Assembly (NCBI GenBank): GCA_024734495.1
Contig: JALMQS010000313.1
Coordinates: forward strand, 1-64,000
DNA from: Forficula auricularia
Taxonomy: Eukaryota > Arthropoda > Insecta > Dermaptera > Forficulidae
DNA: 64,000 nucleotides
Direction of reading: 5' to 3'
Shown here piece by piece: positions 63,166 through 64,000 of the stretch (its first letter is position 1; every line of letters begins with the position of its first letter). The translations under genes and the position numbers were made by a program. The notes under the pieces are model-generated. The model did no database searches. It was not told the origin of the DNA and saw only the letters and a program-made list of their open reading frames with translations.

Positions 63166-63928
63166 AAAACCCACTTTCACGGACACAGTCATTCCCTTCT
63201 CATCTAATCACCCCATTAATACAAAATTTGCAGCATTCTATTCAATGATTCATAGACTCCTCAGTATACCCATGAATACTATAAATTTCAATAAAGAGCT
63301 TAACATCATTCAGAATATAGCCCTGAATAATGGATATAACATTTCGACTATCAACAAAATTTATAATAAAATCAAACGTAAATTCACTATTTCACACTTA
63401 CACTCATTAGAATCGGGAACTGAAAAAATATATAGAAGAATACCCTTCATTTCTAATCATCTGACATCTCCATTAGCTTATACCCTTAGATCATATGGAA
63501 TCACTCCTGCTTTATACAACAACAACAATTTAGGCTCCCAATTAATTAACAATAAAATAGACAAAATTGATAAATTAGACAAATCAGGAGTGTATAAATT
63601 AACTTGTCAAGATTGTGATGCTTTTTATATAGGGCAGACAGGTCGCTCATTCAAAATACGTTACTCCGAGCATGTAAGAGCTCTTAATCATCTCAATAAA
63701 TCCGATAACATTAATTTAGATTCGACCTCAGCCTTCGCAATTCACTTACATGAATCCAACCATTCAACCTCTAATAATAACCCTATCCCCATTCATTTCG
63801 AAAGAAAAGGCCTTAAATTGGATCTCTTGGAATCCACCGAAATAAAAATAGCCCTCTCTAATAATTCAAATATTTTAAATAATCAATTGGAAGTGTATAA
63901 AAATACAATTATTGATTATATGTTATAA
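63163..63928 (+). pseudogene. Penelope-like element C-terminus with GIY-YIG nuclease
   Basis: From IYRKPTFTDTVIPFSSNHPI through FAAFYSMIHRLLSIPMN the frame is open to 63928 (227 codons from the Met at 63245). NKIYNKIKRKFTISHLHSLE and KIYRRIPFISNH are the PLE linker; SGVYKLTCQDCDAFYIGQTG then RSFKIRYSEHVRAL is the GIY-YIG endonuclease (GVY, YIG, R, EH), which nicks target DNA for integration. HLHESNHST follows, with conserved histidines. The nuclease part looks intact and has normal codon use, but the RT half is incomplete. It may be a relatively young, 5'-damaged copy; the 3' terminal repeat lies beyond the window. Confidence 0.9.
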
Positions 63929-64000
63929 TAAATTAACTAAACATTCCTTCCATTGTTCGCACATTGAATATACTAGGGTAATTGTACTCTCTCATTTACC

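Overview
The window is eukaryotic, AT-rich and dominated by repeats. I judge it to be arthropod, probably insect. The three split genes are typical of animals, and the transposon mix (mariner, Penelope-like, Helitron, hAT, TTAA- and TTA-flanked MITEs, non-LTR LINEs) is common in insects. The species cannot be fixed from the sequence. Nothing bacterial is present: no operons, no CRISPR and no long uninterrupted host ORFs.

Host genes. (1) LSM8, a U6 snRNP LSm-ring subunit, lies on the minus strand with exons at 22405-22445 and 14757-14975; its first short exon was not found. (2) A ninjurin-family membrane protein gene lies on the plus strand with exons at 26952-27085, 28172-28351 and 35354-35539. 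(3) A Gly/Ala/Lys-rich N-terminus begins on the plus strand at 43337-43352, 43755-43810 and 52189-52294 with consistent splice phases and runs off the window; I do not recognise it. Their introns (7.4, 1.1, 7.0 and 8.4 kb) are almost entirely transposons nested inside transposons.

Mobile layout. The commonest element, family A (11 recognisable copies), has HINE/Helentron-like traits: a 3' hairpin, subterminal inverted repeats and an internal ~110-bp tandem unit. Family B (four copies, ACCGGGTGAG ends) carries a broken DUF4817-type transposase N-terminus. Canonical Helitrons (TC...CTAG) lie at 23078-24745, 23163-24178, 27132-28125 and 44132-46645; the last carries a 21-unit satellite. A second Helitron-like family (13112-13953, 57290-59140, 60171-61032) ends in GGTAC. 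Other elements are a hAT with a perfect 8-bp target duplication (12483-14343), mariner remnants, LINE tails, two Penelope-like (PLE) remnants (3640-4263; 62798-63928), and a MITE whose 20-bp internal repeat has grown to about 44 copies (49328-50288).

Most striking signal. About twenty hammerhead-ribozyme-like motifs (CUGANGA, stem II, GAAA, tiny stem III, cleavage triplet) are scattered through the window. Most come as inverted pairs forming the arms of palindromes, one of which encloses a PLE remnant. Hammerheads are known from PLE terminal repeats, so these palindromes look like PLE-derived, possibly non-autonomous, self-cleaving units.
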